Assembly (NCBI GenBank): GCA_030704615.1 | Contig: CM060732.1 | Span: 23,252,001 to 23,316,000 of the forward strand | Direction of reading: 5' to 3' | Source: Takakia lepidozioides | Taxonomy: Eukaryota > Streptophyta > Takakiopsida > Takakiales > Takakiaceae | Length of the DNA: 64,000 nt | Part shown: positions 12,866 to 24,190 of the stretch, piece by piece | How the letters are laid out: each line of letters begins with the position of its first letter | Position numbering within the stretch: the first letter of the stretch is position 1 | Program-made: the position numbers and the translations under genes | The notes under the pieces: model-generated | Seen by the model: only the letters and a program-made list of their open reading frames with translations | Databases searched by the model: none | Told to the model about the DNA's origin: nothing

Positions 12866-13834
12866 TTTTTAATTAAGGGAAACACACCTAGGAGCGACAG
12901 CTCACAAATCAGGCCCCTTAATAGTGAGAGCAGAAAATAACGAGTGTTGTACTGGTATGTCCATTTTGGCATTCCCGTCTTGGTAGGTCCAACTGGTAGG
13001 GCCCGGGGTAGATTAGGACTGGCCAGGTATTTTATAGGATGGGTATGGGTATTTCAAATTTTGAGATACCTGGTCCTAGGCATGGATATGACAACAAACT
13101 CAAATGATATACTGGGGCAGTATGTACAATGGTATGGTTATATTTTTAATGGATGGTATCTTCGACAATTACATTATATATTATGGTATTTAAAGGTTAA
13201 CTTCATGTTATTTTTACATGTTTATTATATTTGTAGCCACAAACCCCTGTTGTTAGTTATAAATTTATGTCCTCAATTTTGACTCCTTATTAAGTAAAGC
13301 TTTTTCAGGCGCAGTCCCCTTTCTTTTATATATATATATGATACATGGTTATATTATGGTGATCTATGTTGTAGTGGTTTGAATACGTGATGCCAACGGC
13401 TCAAATGAGTGATGCCTGCGGCTGGGAGCCCAAAGATATAGTGCTATTTTTTTACATTGCACAAATGTGAATGAGGATAAGCACAAAAAAATTGTATCAT
13501 TACACATACCCATGCTAGCTTGGGTTCATCAATCCTCAATAGGGGTCTCAAGCCGAGTAAGTATGAAAATTCTAGCAACAACCGAAGGTCGAAAGCTAGT
13601 TTAGCATAGAGCAGATAAGGTGTCAGTGTGCCTCGTCATCGTTGCCACGTTTCGTTGTCATCAAATTTCGTCGGACCTGCCCGAACTGCCCAAAACTTCG
13701 CCCTCCATAGCACGGCTGTTGCCGCCTGCATCCACATTGGCAGTGTCCATCTTAGCTAAACAGACAAAAATGACTAACAACAAACTTGATTTTGAGTCAA
13801 CACTGTGCCTGTAATCATTGCAGACTTCCCTTAA
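12866..13834. other. Intergenic, nothing recognised
   Basis: AT-rich sequence with no convincing exon, RNA gene or repeat family member. A short TA microsatellite lies near 13328-13340. Confidence 0.4.
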
Positions 13835-13858
13835 CCAGCCAGCGCATGATCGGCGCTG
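13835..13858 (-). other. Candidate Helitron 3' terminus: hairpin next to CTGG|T
   Basis: On the minus strand a perfect 6-bp stem (CAGCGC/GCGCTG around a 7-nt loop, 13840-13858) is followed by G and then CTGG, with T as the next base (13834). Helitrons end in a short hairpin followed by CTRR and insert before a host T, so this fits and lies about 0.5 kb downstream of the Helitron coding end. The hairpin-to-CTRR spacing is shorter than usual, so the call is tentative. Confidence 0.4.
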
Positions 13859-14349
13859 TGAATGACAGAACCTAGCCAGCCCAAAACACCAGGAATCACT
13901 GTCTTTCGGATTTTACTTGTGTTCAAAACATATTTTATTTTATTACAAATGGTCCTATTCCCGCGGCCTTATTCTCCTCCTATGCCTGTAATCGTTGCCG
14001 ACTATGCACGATCGGCAACTGCCGAACATGCTTTTTCTGAACCGAAGGCAAACTTCTAGGCCACATTATGATGCAACACCTCGTACTTTTTTACATGAAA
14101 AACAGTCAAAATTAGGTCGGGAAGGGCTAAATTCCAGGAATATTTCCTAATAATTGCTCTGCTCATGCTTATATGTGCTCATGCTCATGCTCACCGCTCA
14201 TACAAGGTACACACCCCCTCCATAGCACCCCGACACTGAGCATCAAAGGAAACAACAAATACCGACGCACATCCCCATGCCACTCCCAACATCGGGCTCG
14301 ATCCCACACAACAACAAACGAGCACCACGCACACTACACCATTTTAAAT

Positions 14350-15440
14350 TTAATGTTGTTTTGGAAATGGCTCAATTCGTCGATCGTTTATACAATCTCT
14401 CAAGTGGGTTCTCATGGCGGATGTTGCGTATCGGGAATGTGCCGGATTTAATCCGAATGCTATATCCGTGGCATAAGCTATCGCAAATACGCCACAAGAT
14501 GAACCGTCACTTTGTTGCATGACATTGGCATAGAGATAATTGAATTGTGGACTAGGAGTAATTTCGTCAGATGTTGTTATTTCGCTTGGTAGCTTCTTAT
14601 CCGCGGGCATGCTGGAATCAAACACCGTACATTGATAATTCGTTTCGTTCGGGTTTATCATTGTTAAAATCCAATGGTTGTTGTTGACGAATACGTGCTG
14701 CAAATACTTCTTGGTGTATTTCGTTCTGCCCAGTAGAGTCGAATACGCATGTTGTTGGTAGTTTTGTGTTTTCATATCAAATAATATTTGCATCCTGACC
14801 GCCAAATGCTGGTCACACAACCATCCATTATCGTCCAAGAGGATTTGTTCGTCGTGCGTTGTCAATAGAAGATCTTCGTGCCAATATGTTTCTTGGCGCA
14901 TATCTGTGTTTTCTGTGTCGGATTGTTCGTCTTCGGAATCGATTTCTATGATTTCGAGCGGTGTGGGAGCTAATTCTGAGCAAGTTCGATTTTCATTTGT
15001 ACATATCAGTGTATGATGTTCGGCTTCAGAATCGGTTGGCATTTTTATTTCTCCGGACGCGTGTTTCAGTTGGATTGGATGTGGATGTGGCGTTTTGGTT
15101 TTAGGGTCTGTATTCACCGTGCTGATGTGTTCTGTGGTCTTATGTGATTTTTGTTCTTGGACATTACAATCGGTTTGTGGAGCCATGAACTCTAGTGAGC
15201 TTGTCGTGAATTTGGCTGTTTGGATGTCTTCGAACTTCATGTCCCAAAGTATTATTAATCCTTGTAGGGAGCGTAAACGAGAGAGTGTGACGTAAATGTT
15301 GTGCATGTTCAAGGGGTGTCCATCTGGTGGTTTTTGTAAGTTGATGATTATCCTGTCGAAAGTTTTGCCTTGGCCTTTGTAGTCGGTTAGGCAATAGGCG
15401 GGTATCAGAGGCAATTGGCGTCTGCTGATTTTGAATTTCT
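14350..15440 (-). pseudogene. Helitron C-terminus: helicase motifs V/VI plus Ulp1-like (C48) protease
   Basis: The upstream part has the helicase motifs TDYKGQGKTFDRIIINL and NIYVTLSRLRS. After an acidic, threonine-rich linker comes a protease-like domain with the ordered catalytic residues of the Ulp1/SENP fold: His in NNNHWILTMIN (about +14670-14690), Asp in VFDSSM, then Gln and Cys in QQSDGSSCGVFAIAYA (about +14485-14520). The triad looks intact. The helicase half is separated from the upstream helicase part by a frameshift at about 15440. Confidence 0.8.
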
Positions 15441-15514
15441 TTGGTTTTTTCAGTTCATCCTCTGTTGACTGATGAATTCGCTGAAGTCGATTAATACGTG
15501 ATCTGGCGGGTGCA

Positions 15515-16873
15515 TTAAACTTCCCGTACGGTCCAATCGTCTTCTGTTGTCGAGATCCCCACTATTTGTCCGACTGCGCCGTTTACAAGCCCCAATCTAG
15601 GATACAAATTGTCGGTGAGCATGACTGTCATTCCTTTGTATAATCTCAAAAATGGAAGAAGGTTGTGGCTTCTATTCCCGGGTACGGTCTGTCGGATAGC
15701 GAATTGGAACTCGTCGCGGAATGTGTGCTTCTTGTAGGTGTCTGTGGCTACTATGGTGTAGGACGCGTGGTTAGATTTACGTGTGTAGTATTCTATCATT
15801 TGGTGATTGATGGCATTCTTTAATTGGTTTCGAGGTACAATGTACGTTGCTTTATCCCATGGTTCGTTAAAGAGGTTGATTTTCAAGTTCGACATGAATC
15901 TTGTATGTAATAATTTGAAATCCGTTTGGGTGAAGTTGTCTTCGCGTAGATTCTGGAGCAATTTCGCATATTGTAGATCGTGGGCTTGTCTCATTTGTTG
16001 GATCAATATGATTGTGTTAGGCCGTATGTAATTTTCCCATAGGCTCTTGCCTATAATCTTTTTATGTGTGTATTTTGTGAATGTGAAAATGGGTTGAATG
16101 TTCGTTGAATACAGAGGCGCGTCAATGACTGGTGGAAACTGCATGAAATCGCCCATGAACATTATGTTGAGTCCTCCGAAGGATAACATGTTCAATTTGA
16201 ATTTTTGTAACTTCAGATGGATGTCGGCGATCATGTTGCATCCGACCATAGATACTTCGTCTATAATCAAATAGTATGTCCCGAACCATTCGTTTATGAA
16301 ACTTTTTGTGTCGGATTCGTTGACACTCTGGTTGATTTTCAAGCCCAATAGAGCGTGGATGGTCGATCCCCCTATGAGGGTTGCGGCGTTCGTTGTGTAA
16401 GCACCGATTTCAGTATTTTGAGTCTCTTGGTTTTTATAAAGTACGTTTGGATTGCTTTCGGTCTTTCCCGTTCCCGCAGCACCTCCCACATACATTAACG
16501 TTTGTTTTCTTCCATCGAGATAGTGATTTTGTAGGTCTATGAAACGTTCAAATGCTGATTCCTGCAAAGTGTTGAGCTTGTATTTTTTCATGACAAAATA
16601 CTTAGCTATTTGATGTTGGTCTCCATTGTGCAGGATATCAGGATCTACATCGTAATTGTCGTCATTTGGGATATCCATAGATTCGTTTTTTGGAATTTCT
16701 CTCAATTCTGGATTTTTGGGGTGAAGGTTAATGTTTTTGGATGACTGAGTTGCATTTGTGAACTCGTACAGGTTGTTGTCAATGTCAGTGGGTGGATTTT
16801 TGGATTCGCCTAATGTTTTCAACCATTTATTGATTTGGGTTCTATTTGATTTTTGGGACGCAGTTTGGATCAT
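15515..16873 (-). pseudogene. Helitron PIF1-type helicase, N-terminal part
   Basis: Walker A GGAAGTGKTE lies at about +16461-16493, Walker B LIIDEVSMVG at about +16246-16275, and motif III GGLNIMFMGDFMQFPPV follows. This is the SF1B PIF1-like helicase used by Helitrons for strand unwinding during rolling-circle transposition. The frame stays open to WTVREV and then needs a shift near 15440-15515 to reach the last helicase motifs. It joins upstream to the Rep-linked region at 16898-17851 through another break. Confidence 0.85.
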
Positions 16874-16897
16874 TCCTATTTTTTGTGCGGTATGGGG

Positions 16898-17900
16898 TTA
16901 TGGTGATATTTTTTCGTTGGCATCCGTAACGAGCTTGTTGGTAACCTCGGTCACATATTGGTTTTCGTTTGTATTGCACATAAGATATTCGATTTGTAAC
17001 TTTTGGCCTTTTGTGACTATGTCTTTAGTATATTGTTGTGACGCCGAATTGTCGTCCACATATATATCGTCGTTATCGTCATCGTGCATTTCGTCTGGCA
17101 TCTCATTGTATAAGAGGTCGATATTGATATCTTCTGGATTCTCGTCATCAAGTGGATTTTCGTTCTTTAGTAACAGTCTATCGGAGTCTCGTGATTCTTT
17201 GCATTCGTGGAGCATGTCGATATTTGCAATGATTTTTTGTTGAATTCCGAACATATTGGATATAGTTCGTCGAGAGTTTCTTCCCAACCTTGTTGTGATC
17301 TTGGCTTTAAATCGTGGATAGATCTCCATGGCATGAACAGAATACAAATAGCGCGAGCGTACGTTTTTTTTCGAAGGTATTTTGTAGCCTTGTATTACCG
17401 GCACTTTGGTCACCTGAGATTCGTATACACTGTGGGTGTCGCTTTGCGGATGTTCATGTATGAATTTGTAGTAGTACGGGCTTTTCACCTTGCATGATTT
17501 GCTGCAAAATTCGTAAGGTGACATTTTCTCGAACTTGTGTGGCCTGCTTTGATAGTCGATGCGAAAATTATACATAATCAATTTGTCGTTCTGTTCGGAT
17601 CTTTCAACTTTGAACGTTTCGAAAGTATTATCAGGGTCCTTATCGTCAGGCGTGTTGTTCAGATCGTTGTTTCCATCTTCGTTCGATTGATATTGTTCTT
17701 GTTCACGGATCCATGCCGATAAACTATACCACGACAAATATGCAAACTGGTGGTCTGTCAAATGGTCTGGATATTTCATCAGGTAACTGACTGCCCTTGT
17801 CGCCGATATCTCTTGTTGGGATCCGATCGTGTTCAAACATCGAATCAACAATTTTCGGCTTTTGTCGACTGAATGTTCGGAATATAGATTGTCATAAGTC
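16898..17900 (-). pseudogene. Helitron linker between Rep tyrosines and helicase
   Basis: It contains the conserved Helitron segment ATRAVSYLMKYPDHLTDHQF and then an acidic, poorly conserved stretch rich in D and N. It is in a different frame from the Rep part upstream, and the break lies around 17880-17960. There is no independent domain call for the acidic part. Confidence 0.7.
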
Positions 17901-19331
17901 GTTTGGATTTATTTTACGGCTATTTGCAAGAGCGAATACATGTGTGATGTATAGACGGAAGATTTGTGATGTAATCCGTGATGTAGTATATCAGTGCCTT
18001 TGCGTATTTCCCTGAAGCACCGATGAACTTCAAATTGTGGTTGCATCTTCCTGATACTAACATCTATGGATTTGCATTGTTCAACCATTTGTCAGTTCGT
18101 TTTATGTGCAACAGCCCGGTTTCATCGTCGAAATATGTTTTTTCAACTAAGACAACGGGAACTCCGTATCTACAATTCTTTTTTAAAACGTCTTCGTTGG
18201 TTTTGTAGCACGTGGGATTGCATACATTCAGCAGTTTTGAAACGTCGCGTGTAAAGTTAGCATGAAATGTTTTAGAGTGAACATCGGGAGGTCTAGTAGT
18301 GCACGGATGAATTTCGGTGTTTACATTGTTTTCTTTGTTGTCGGGGTCAATGGTAGTGGGTGGAATGTCATCGTCAACCGGTATTTCGGATTTGAACTGG
18401 ATCAAGTCGCGTACTATGATGTTGTCCAAATATGCCAACATTTTCCGTTTGAATTCTTTGTCTTCTTTCAGTTTTTGTACGAGGTCGTTTGGATTTGGGG
18501 CATTTTCTAGCCACAACAATGTGTGTGTATGAAGTGAACCATTTTTCGCCGTTTCGTAACAACCGTAATATGCATTAATGTTTTCAAGTACTCTCGTATT
18601 TATTGTGGTAGTTTTGGCGGTCTCTTTGACGCGCAGTAGGTATTTAAAAACTACATTCACGATGATGTATACAAATTTAGCTTGAGAACTCGGATTCGTA
18701 GTGACAATTGCACGCCTTTCATAGTGGTCCGGGAGGTTTTCATCGAAAAAAATGTCAAGATCGATGTCGTTTCCACTTAGCAGGGACACAAGAGAATGAT
18801 GTACGAATGTTGGATTCAAAGTGAAGAACAAGCTTGATGTTCCCAACTGTTGCATCATGCTGAATATTTCGTTTCTCTGTGTTGCGCGGCTGCTTCCAGA
18901 TGCCATCACTTGTTTACTTGATACTTTCAAATACCGCAATAACTTTTGAATTTTCGGTTTGTTATATATTGTTTTCACGTCCTCTATTATGTCATTGAAG
19001 TCTTCTGAACGGATATTATTAAGGAGTTGTGCTTCACTTTGAAATGACGATCTCAACACTGTCAGTTTTGCGCCTAGGCATATTTGTCTACGTTGCATCA
19101 AATTGAACATGAAGAATGGAAATAAGTGGTGTTTCGAAAAGTCGTGATGAATATCAGTGAGAGACTCATCAAACATTCAATGTGGGCCTCCAAAGTTACT
19201 TTGATTGGACAGTTTTTCATTTTGGTTACGCCGATTCCAAACGGAAATAACGTTGGAAATATGCACGCAATCAGTTTTGGGTTTGCGTATTCGTTCACCA
19301 TTTCGGTTTCGTGCGTGTATGACAAGTACAT
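17900..19331 (-). pseudogene. Helitron Rep (HUH endonuclease), broken
   Basis: Helitron_like_N sequence (NEYANPKLIACIFPTLFPFG, then FFMFNLMQRRQ) leads to the HUH metal-binding motif SLHTHTLLW at about +18521-18532. The two-tyrosine motif YYITDYIT lies at about +17961-17994, beyond an in-frame TAG at 18064-18066. A frameshift sits near 19176 and another follows HHTC at about 17950. The metal and tyrosine motifs themselves survive, but the gene cannot make one protein. Confidence 0.85.
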
Positions 19332-19334
19332 GTT

Positions 19335-20952
19335 TTATTGTAGTTGCAATTCATTTAAAGCGTTGGAGATTAGGTCATCGTGCTTTATGTCTATTTCGTC
19401 GAAATTGATGAGTCCGGAGGTGTCTATGACAGGCTGGATCGTATCGTCGTCTTTGTTGATTGGTATTTTTTTGTTGTGCAAATCAGTTATGTTGGTACGA
19501 TGTTCAGGGTTGGCGAATTCAATGTCCGTGGATTCAAACACCGATCTCAAGATTGATGGTGGAATATCATTCTCTGGTAGTCCATCCAATATGTCGTTAT
19601 CAATTTGAATGTCCTTGTAATCCGTGTGATTGTTTTTCAGCCATGTTAACCATGTCGTCACTGCAAGTCTACGTACGTATAGCAAATTACATGTTTTCAC
19701 GACATTAACGGGTGGATGTGAAGTACCGACGAAGTGGACGGCGACAATATTGGATAATGAATCTAAGGGTGGTGGCAATTTGTTCAGCAATTCGACCGCA
19801 CGACTTGGATTTTGAGCAAAACTCACCAAATTTCCTCTCAATGCGCGTTGTCCCTTTCCGCCCTTATTTACATATCGTAATTTGAACAACATCACACGAG
19901 AACGGTATCTTGCTATTAACGTTTCTTCAACCATGGTTAACTTTGGCAAAATGTCGTGAACTTTTCCGATCCACAAAGCATTGGCGAGTGCAAACTTTGA
20001 CATCTTGTTCTTTTTCAAGATGGAACTATAGTTTTTGCAAATGAAGATGGTACGTGCAGTATTTGATACTCCTCGTTTGTCCAATAACAACCCATTTAAT
20101 TCGTCCAACTGATGTTTTGTGTCATTGATCAATTCTTGGGGAACCTCTTCCAAGATATTATGTTCTTCGAAGTGATTTTCTACTTGTAGGCTTAGCCCAT
20201 TTTTCATGTGTTTCAAGATGTCGCTTTGTAATTCACCGATTCTCCATTTCAACATGTTAGATGTTGCTATGTCTCTGCTGCAAACGCAACAATATTGATT
20301 GGTGAATGTCGCATTGCTGATGTATTCGTTGAGTTGGATAAACAAAACAAGTTGTTCTCCAAACATGTTTCTAGTGGGAAAAGATTATTATTTAGTTTTT
20401 TTGCAGGAGCGCTATACAATTGCTCTCGTTTTCTTTTGAGCTTTTCTTTCTCGTCATTTTCGTTTGCGATATATTTTTGAATTTGTGTAGCACATGTTTG
20501 ATCTTTGATGAGTGGATATTGGTTTTGTTGGAATGCGTATTTTGCCCTTCGTTTAGCATTTATTTTGTGTGGAGCGGGAGTGGCTTGAGAATTTTTTATT
20601 TCCGTGGTTTGTTGATTTTTCATCAATGGATGTTGGGTTTTTTGGAATGCGTATTTTTCCCTTCGTTTGGCATTTGTCCCTTCTGGATCGGGAGTCGGTT
20701 GACATTCGATTTTCTGGTTTGTTGTGGTTTTTCAAATCTGTATTTTTCCCTCCATTTAGCATTTGTTTCGTCTGGATCTATTTCCGTGATTTGTGGTGGA
20801 TTTTCGAATTTGTACTTTTCCTTTCGTTTAACATTTGTTTCCTCTAGATTGGGAGTCGGTTGTTTATATCTTTTCCGTCGTTCATCATTTAGTTTCTCTT
20901 TATTTAAAGCATATTTTCTCCGCCTCTTAGCATTAGCAATTTCCTTTTCCAT
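19335..20952 (-). pseudogene. Helitron N-terminal region: basic repeats and DUF6570-like domain
   Basis: The likely start ATG is at 20950-20952 (MEKEIANAKRRRKYALNKE). Several short repeats of the form NAKRRxKYxxxK follow, on two frames with a shift near 20620. From 20366 to 19335 the frame contains the block NALWIGKVHDILPKLTMVEE and RALRGNLVSFAQNPS...LPPPLDSL, the signature of the DUF6570 region that precedes the Rep domain in plant and animal Helitrons. The role of the basic repeats is unknown; DNA binding is a guess. Confidence 0.75.
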
Positions 20953-21157
20953 GTTAAGTTGGTGTTATAGACATCTGGATATTTGTTTTACAAATAAATA
21001 ATCGTATTCACGTAGGACATTGGCCTTTTGATAAAATAGATAATGGTTGTATAGGTCTAGATGAATTTATCATAACAACAATTGTCTTTGATAGAAATCA
21101 TTTGTCTTTGATAAGAATCATTTGTCTGCATAGAGGAATAATAATAATAATAATACA

Positions 21158-22192
21158 GGTTTCAAAACCGCCCTACTCTCCCTCTTCGGAGAGAGTTCGA
21201 GTGCCCAGATAAAAATTATTTCAAAACTGCCATTCTCTCCCACCGGACTGGGTTCGAATCCCCTAGTGATGCTGGAAGATATGGCCGGTGCAAAGTTGAT
21301 TGTTCTATTTTAAAAAGGCTTGGAAGGACTTTGAGCCTGAGGGGATAAAATTCAGGGGGAGTTTGAGCCTCTGGGAGGAAAGAGGAAAAATAAAAGATAA
21401 AGATAATAAAGGTTTCAAACCACCATACTCTCCCTCTTCGGGGAGAGTTCGAGTGCCCAGATAAAAATTGTTTCAAAACCGCCATTCTCCCCCACCGGAC
21501 TGGGTTCGAATCCCCTAGTGATGCTGGAAGATGTGGCCGGTGCAAAGTTGATTGTTCTATTCTAACAAGGCTTGGAAGGACTGTGAGCCTGAGGGGATAA
21601 AAATTCAGGGGGAGAAGAGAGTTTGAGTCTCTGAGAGGAAAGTGGAAAAATAAAAGAAACAGATAATAAAGGTTTCAAACCCAACCTACTCTCCCTCTTC
21701 GGAGAGAGTTCGAGTGCCTAGATAAAAATTGTTTCAAAACCGCCATTTTCCCCCACCGGACTGGGTTCGAATCCCCTAGTGATGCTGGAAGATATGGCCG
21801 GTGCAAGGTTGATTGTTCTATTCTAACAAGGCTTGGAAGGACTTTGAGCCTGAGGGGATAAAATTCAGGGGGAGAAGAGAGTTTGAGTCTCTGGGAAGAA
21901 AGCGGAAAAATAAAAATAAAAAGATAATAAAGGTTTCAAACCCGACCTACTCTCTCTCCTCGGAGAGAGTTCAAGTGCCCAGATAAAAATTGTTTCAAAA
22001 CCGCCATTCTCCCCCACCGGACTGGGTTCGAATCCCCTAGCGATGCTAGAAGATATGGTCGGTGCAAGGTTGATTGTTCTATTCTAACAGGGCTTGGAAG
22101 GACTTTGAGCCTGAGGGGATAAAAATTCAGGGGGAGAAGAGAGTTTGAGTCTCTGGGAGGAAAGAGAAAAAATAAAATAAAAAAGATAACAA
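21158..22192 (+). repeat. Four tandem units of about 250-262 bp with tRNA B-box motif
   Basis: Each unit starts GATAATAAAGGTTTCAAA, carries GAGAGTTCGAGTGCCCAG, then GGACTGGGTTCGAATCCCC, and ends in an A-rich AAATAAAA stretch. The GGTTCGAATCC motif (at about 21247, 21499, 21759 and 22021) is a perfect pol III box B. No convincing box A was seen. The array sits between the Helitron and the PPR pseudogene. It may be a SINE-like or satellite-like element. Confidence 0.7.
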
Positions 22193-22194
22193 AG

Positions 22195-24190
22195 TGTCAT
22201 TCTGAACAATGCCCTGGTGAACATGTATGCCAAATGTGGGTGCATTAAGGATGCAAAGGCAGTTTTCAAGGAGGCATTTCAGTAGATTCAGATACGTATG
22301 TCTGTCTCTTGCATAGGTGCAAGATGAAAGGCCTTGAAGCTGGAAAGCAGGTGCACACTCACATTATCGAAAGTGGATTTAGCAAACTACTCAACACCCT
22401 TGTCAACATGTATGTTAAGTGCGGGAGCATCATGGATGCTCACCAAGTGTTCAACGGAATGCCTCAACCATCTTTGATCACGTGGAATATAATGTTGGTG
22501 GGGTTTACCAAGCATGGGTGTGGTATGAATGCTTTGGAGACATATGAGCAAATGATGCGCGAAGGGGTGAAGCCCAACCACATCACGTTGCAATGCGTGT
22601 GCAAGCCTGGGAGCCCTGGAAAAGGGGAAAGAGGTCCATGATGACCTCGTCAAAGCTGGAATTGTACCAGATGTCATTTTGAACACTGCCATGGTGGACA
22701 TGTATGCCAAATGTGGGTGCATTAAGGATGCAAAGGCAGTTTTCAACAATATGCAGGCTGAACGATGTGGTGTCGTGGAGCGCGATGCTTGCAGGGTATG
22801 CACAGCAGGGACGTGGGGTAGAGGCTTTGGAGACCTAGGAGCAAATGATGGGGGAAGGGGTGAAGCCCAACCACATCACGTTTGTGTGCGTTTGCAATGC
22901 GTGTGCAAGCCTGGCAGCTCTGGAAAAGGGCAAAGAGGCCCATGGCGACATTGTCAAAGCTAGAATTGTACCCGATGTCATTCTGAACAATGCCCTCATG
23001 AACATGTACGCCAAATGTGGGAGCATCGAGGATGCAAAGGTAGTGTTCAACAATATGGCTGAATGAAATGTGGTGTCGTGGAACGCGATGGTTGCAGGGC
23101 ATGCACAGTAGGGGCGCGGGATGGAGGCTTTGGAGACCTATGAGCAGATGATGGTGGAAGGGGTGAAGCTCGACCATATCACATTTGTGCGTTTGCAAGC
23201 CTGGCAGCCTTGGAAAAGGGCAAAGAGGTGCATGGTTGTATCGCAAAAACTGGAATTGTACCAGATGTGATTTTGAACGATATCCTCATGGGCATGTATG
23301 CAAAATGTGGGTGCATTGAGGATGCGGAGGGAGTGTTTGACAGTATGGCTGAACGAGATTTGGTGTCATGGAGTGCGATGATTGCAGGGTATGCATAGCA
23401 AGGGCGCGGGATGGAGGCTTTGGAGACCTATGAGTAAATGATGGGGGAAGGGGTGAAGCCCAACCACATCACGTTTGTTTCCGTTTGCAATGCCTGTGCA
23501 AGCCTGGCAGCCCTGGAAAAGGGAAAAGAGGTCCATGGTGACATCGTCAAAGCTGGAATTGTACACTGCCCTAGTGGACATGTATGCCAAATGTGGGTGC
23601 ATTGAGGATGCGAAGGGACTGTTCGACAATATGGCTGAACGAAATATGGTGTCGTGGAATGTTCGCAGGATATGCCCAGCATGGTGTCATAGGGAGGTCC
23701 TGCAACTATTTGAGGGAATGCAAAATAATGGCTTGAAGCCGGACAATATCACCTTTATATGTGTTCTCTTTGCATGCAACCACTCTGGCCTACTGAATGA
23801 AGGAAATCAAGATCATGGTGTCACTCCGACAGTAAAGCACTTTTGGCTGTATGGTGGACCTTCTTGGACATGGGGGACAACTGGATGAGGCAGTGGATCT
23901 GATTAATAAGATGCCAATCAATCCAGATGTTGTGGTGTGGAAGGCCTTGCTTGGTGCCTGCAGAATCCATGGCAATGTGGAGATGGCTGAACATGCGGCA
24001 ACATCTATCCTCAAATGGGATGAACACTAAGATGCCGCGACTTATGTGTTGCTATCAAACATCTATGCTGCAGCTGGTAGGTGGGATAATACTGCAAAGG
24101 TGAGAAGAATGATGAAGGTTAGAGGGGTTAGAAAAGAGCCAGGTCGCTGCTGCATCGAGGTTGGCAACATGGTGCACACCTTTGCCGTTC
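22195..24190 (+). pseudogene. PLS-class PPR protein pseudogene with E-type C-terminus
   Basis: Repeated PPR motifs are seen in P, L and S forms, such as VHTHIIESGF, ALVDMYAKCG, CIEDAKGLFDNMAER and MMGEGVKPNHITFVCVCNACASLAALEKG. The end has MPINPDVVVWKALLGACRIHG and TYVLLSNIYAAAGRWDN...KEPGRCCIEVGNMVHTF, the E-region pattern of organelle RNA-editing PPR proteins. Frameshifts and stops interrupt it throughout (for example a stop after CKPGSPGKGERGP and TAA within the E region at about 24028), so it is not functional as read. Motif triplets recur every 292-306 bp with high DNA identity. Confidence 0.85.
22615..23515 (+). repeat. Tandem 0.3-kb PPR triplet duplication
   Basis: The phrase GGAAAAGGGCAAAGAGG and its close variants start at about 22615, 22921, 23213 and 23514, giving periods near 101 codons, which equals one P-L-S motif triplet. 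The units are nearly identical at DNA level, far more alike than typical neighbouring PPR motifs. Recent unequal exchange or slippage is the likely source. Confidence 0.7.

Larger units (their letters stand above)
13835..21100 (-). mobile_element. Degenerate autonomous Helitron with C-terminal Ulp1 protease
   Basis: A single ancestral open reading frame of about 6.6 kb, read leftwards from ATG at 20952 to the stop near 14350, is now broken by frameshifts and stops. Order of parts: basic KRRxKY repeats, a DUF6570-like region, Helitron_like_N, HUH Rep nuclease, PIF1-type SF1 helicase and a Ulp1/C48 cysteine protease. Rolling-circle replication by Rep-helicase is the known role of the family. 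The 5' TC end was not located; the 3' end is tentatively at 13835. Between the protease stop and that end (13.86-14.35 kb) are GCTCATG repeats near 14160-14200 but no gene. Confidence 0.85.

Noticed and set aside
17207-18562. Plus-strand frames within the Helitron
   Set aside because: They are antisense to Rep and helicase coding sequence, and no motifs are present.
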